64,000 bases of DNA, taken from Stutzerimonas stutzeri. Lineage in GTDB: Bacteria; Pseudomonadota; Gammaproteobacteria; Pseudomonadales; Pseudomonadaceae. The stretch spans positions 248,001-312,000 of the forward strand of contig NZ_JAMOHZ010000006.1 of assembly GCF_024448715.1 (NCBI RefSeq). The letters run 5' to 3'. The position numbers were made by a program, and so were the translations under genes. Positions 62,533-64,000 of the stretch are shown one piece after another (position 1 is the stretch's first letter; the number at the start of each line of letters is the position of its first letter). The notes beneath the pieces were generated by a model, which saw nothing but the letters and a program-made list of their open reading frames with translations, did not search any database and was not told where the DNA came from.

Positions 62533-63924
62533 GTGAGCGCCATCGATCAGCCCAGCGCCCGGCACGGCTCTTCCTTGTTCAGGGAAAGGCTGGCAGCGCT
62601 GTTGCACGGAAGCATGCGTAGCAAGTTGCTGCGCAATATTCTCACCGTAGTGACAGGTACCGCGGGTGCGCAGGCGATCACCCTGGCGTTCATGCCGGTG
62701 ATCACCCGCATCTACGGACCGGAAGCCTACGGCGTTCTGGGCACCTTTCTCAGCGTCACCATGATGCTGATTCCGGTTGCTGCGCTGACCTATCCCATCG
62801 CTATCGTGTTGCCCAAGCGCGATGGCGATGCGCGTGGGCTGGTGCGTCTGGCGTTGGCGATCGCACTGACGCTGTCGGTGGTCGTTGCCCTGTCCCTGCA
62901 TTTGTTCGGCGGGCGGCTGGCTGAGGCGCTCGAGATCCAGATCATCCAGCCTTACCTGATGCTCATCCCGTTCGTCATGTTCTGCGGGGCGGCATTGGAA
63001 ATCTGTCAGCAATGGCTGTTTCGCACCCAGCGCTTCCGCATCACGGCGAGCGTTGCAGTAGGGAACTCGCTGCTGTTCAACTCGATGCGGACCATCGCCG
63101 GTCTGGTGCAGTCTTCTGCGCTGGTACTGGTGTGCACCACCGCTCTGCAGCAGGCCCTGCACGCGGCAATGCTGGGGCTGGCGATGCTGCGAACGAAACC
63201 CCATGAGGACAATCACACCGGCGAAGCGGGGCAGGATAGCCCTGGCATGTTTGAGCTGGCCCGCAAGCACAGCGACTTTCCCAAGTTTCGCGCCCCGGTG
63301 ATGCTGATCAATGCTGTCTCGCAGCATCTGCCGACGCTAGTGCTCGCGGCCTATTTCGGCCCGGCCGCTGCTGGCTTCTTTGCTTTGTGCAAACAGGCGT
63401 TAACCATGCCGACCAACCTCATAGGCAAGTCGGTGGCGGACGTCTATTACCCACGTATCAGCCGCGCGATCCACGACCGGGAGCCAGTTGCGGCGATGCT
63501 GTTGAAGGCGACCACTGCTCTCGCGCTGGTCGGTCTGGTTCCGTTCGCGCTGGTCGCGATTCTCGGGCCATGGCTGTTTGCCTTTGTGTTTGGCGAGCAA
63601 TGGCATGTGGCAGGCGAATATGCCCGCTGGTTGGCGCTGGCCGAGTATGTGGTCTTCGTTTCACGCCCTTGTGTAGTCGCGGTTCCGGCGCTGTCTCTAC
63701 AAGGCCGTTTCCTTCTGTTCGAGATATTCAGCACCAGTTTGCGTGTGCTTTCGCTATTCGGCGGTGCGCTTCTGATCGGCAACGCGCTGGCCACTGTCCA
63801 GGCCTTTACCGTCGCCAGCATCGTCATTTATTCGTCGCTGATCGTGATCGTGCTGATCGCCTCGCGCAGGTGGTATGCGGCCCAGCACTCGACGTTTCAG
63901 CACCCCGAAAAGAGTTTCGATTGA
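62533..63924 (+). CDS. Wzx-type polysaccharide flippase
   Basis: 463 residues, about 12-14 TM helices in the MATE/MOP fold: GTAGAQAITLAFMPVITRIYGPEAYG at its start (the first 20: GTAGAQAITLAFMPVITRIY), FFALCKQALTMPTNLIGKSVADV in the middle. It moves lipid-linked repeat units across the inner membrane, implying a Wzx/Wzy-dependent pathway. It starts with GTG at 62533, 13 bp after ugd, with only a weak ribosome site. Confidence 0.88.
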   Translation: MSAIDQPSARHGSSLFRERLAALLHGSMRSKLLRNILTVVTGTAGAQAITLAFMPVITRIYGPEAYGVLGTFLSVTMMLIPVAALTYPIAIVLPKRDGDARGLVRLALAIALTLSVVVALSLHLFGGRLAEALEIQIIQPYLMLIPFVMFCGAALEICQQWLFRTQRFRITASVAVGNSLLFNSMRTIAGLVQSSALVLVCTTALQQALHAAMLGLAMLRTKPHEDNHTGEAGQDSPGMFELARKHSDFPKFRAPVMLINAVSQHLPTLVLAAYFGPAAAGFFALCKQALTMPTNLIGKSVADVYYPRISRAIHDREPVAAMLLKATTALALVGLVPFALVAILGPWLFAFVFGEQWHVAGEYARWLALAEYVVFVSRPCVVAVPALSLQGRFLLFEIFSTSLRVLSLFGGALLIGNALATVQAFTVASIVIYSSLIVIVLIASRRWYAAQHSTFQHPEKSFD

Positions 63925-63925
63925 T

Positions 63926-64000
63926 ATGAAGGTATTGCACTTGGTCGCCGGCGAGCTGACCGGAGGCGCTGCTCGCGGCGCCTACTGGCTGCATCAGGGA
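63926..64000 (+). CDS. Glycosyltransferase N-terminus, 3' end outside window
   Basis: Only 25 codons are visible (starting MKVLHLVAGELTGGAARGAY), one base after the flippase stop. The V-L-H-L-V-x-G-x-L-x-G-G-A pattern is the usual start of GT4/GT1-type glycosyltransferases (GT-B fold) in such operons. The rest lies outside the window. Confidence 0.7.
   Translation, partial: MKVLHLVAGELTGGAARGAYWLHQG

Overview
The window looks like chromosome from a GC-rich gammaproteobacterium of the Pseudomonas / Stutzerimonas (P. stutzeri) group. Supporting signs are the EstA autotransporter esterase, the gcl-hyi-glxR-ttuD-pyk order typical of pseudomonads, a membrane PQQ glucose dehydrogenase, a four-helix-bundle protein of the PA2169 type, and abundant REP-like palindromes. 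I found no rRNA, tRNA, CRISPR array, integrase or intact insertion sequence.

Layout. 1-7.8 kb: tail of a coiled-coil membrane protein, estA, pncB, two small genes (a CxxCxGxG mini zinc-finger protein and a KGG-repeat stress protein), the NO-detoxifying flavohaemoprotein hmp with a sigma-54/NorR-type control region, a DUF2188 protein and a urea transporter. 7.9-15.8 kb: the glyoxylate/glycerate operon gcl-hyi-glxR-ttuD-pyk on the minus strand with a divergent LysR regulator; three successive junctions in it carry repeats. 16-23.2 kb: exonuclease III, a His/Met-rich DUF2946 + PepSY pair, and a three-gene efflux operon (MFS, HlyD adaptor, outer-membrane channel). 23.4-30.2 kb: a CoA ligase behind a perfect IclR-type palindrome and a short overlapping upstream ORF, a stress four-helix protein, an AraC/CMD/SDR group and an SGNH acetylesterase. 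30.4-40.1 kb: a kaiC-like gene overlapping a hybrid histidine kinase, an SOS-boxed but broken topB, azlCD, an rRNA-methyltransferase-like gene and a second hybrid kinase. 40.2-45.7 kb: a Tsx-like porin and a curli locus csgDEFG-csgBA on one strand with a very long CsgA. 45.9-56.2 kb: LysE exporter, a VOC/AKR/SDR group, lipoproteins, a degenerate pseudouridine synthase, gcd and cvfB. 56.2-64 kb: a MITE-like element, then a long leader with an exact ops (RfaH) element that opens an exopolysaccharide operon (beta-barrel, small OPX, tyrosine-kinase co-polymerase, ugd, flippase, glycosyltransferase) running off the window.

Together the genes describe an environmental biofilm former: curli and an RfaH-controlled polysaccharide form the matrix, gcl and gcd feed C2 and glucose carbon, and Hmp, efflux and the carbonyl-reducing genes handle stress. 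The most noteworthy items are the ops element with its beta-barrel/OPX export set, the kaiC-kinase pair, the deleted topB under a LexA box, the NorR-type enhancer without an adjacent norR, the long CsgA, and small genes that length cut-offs would miss.
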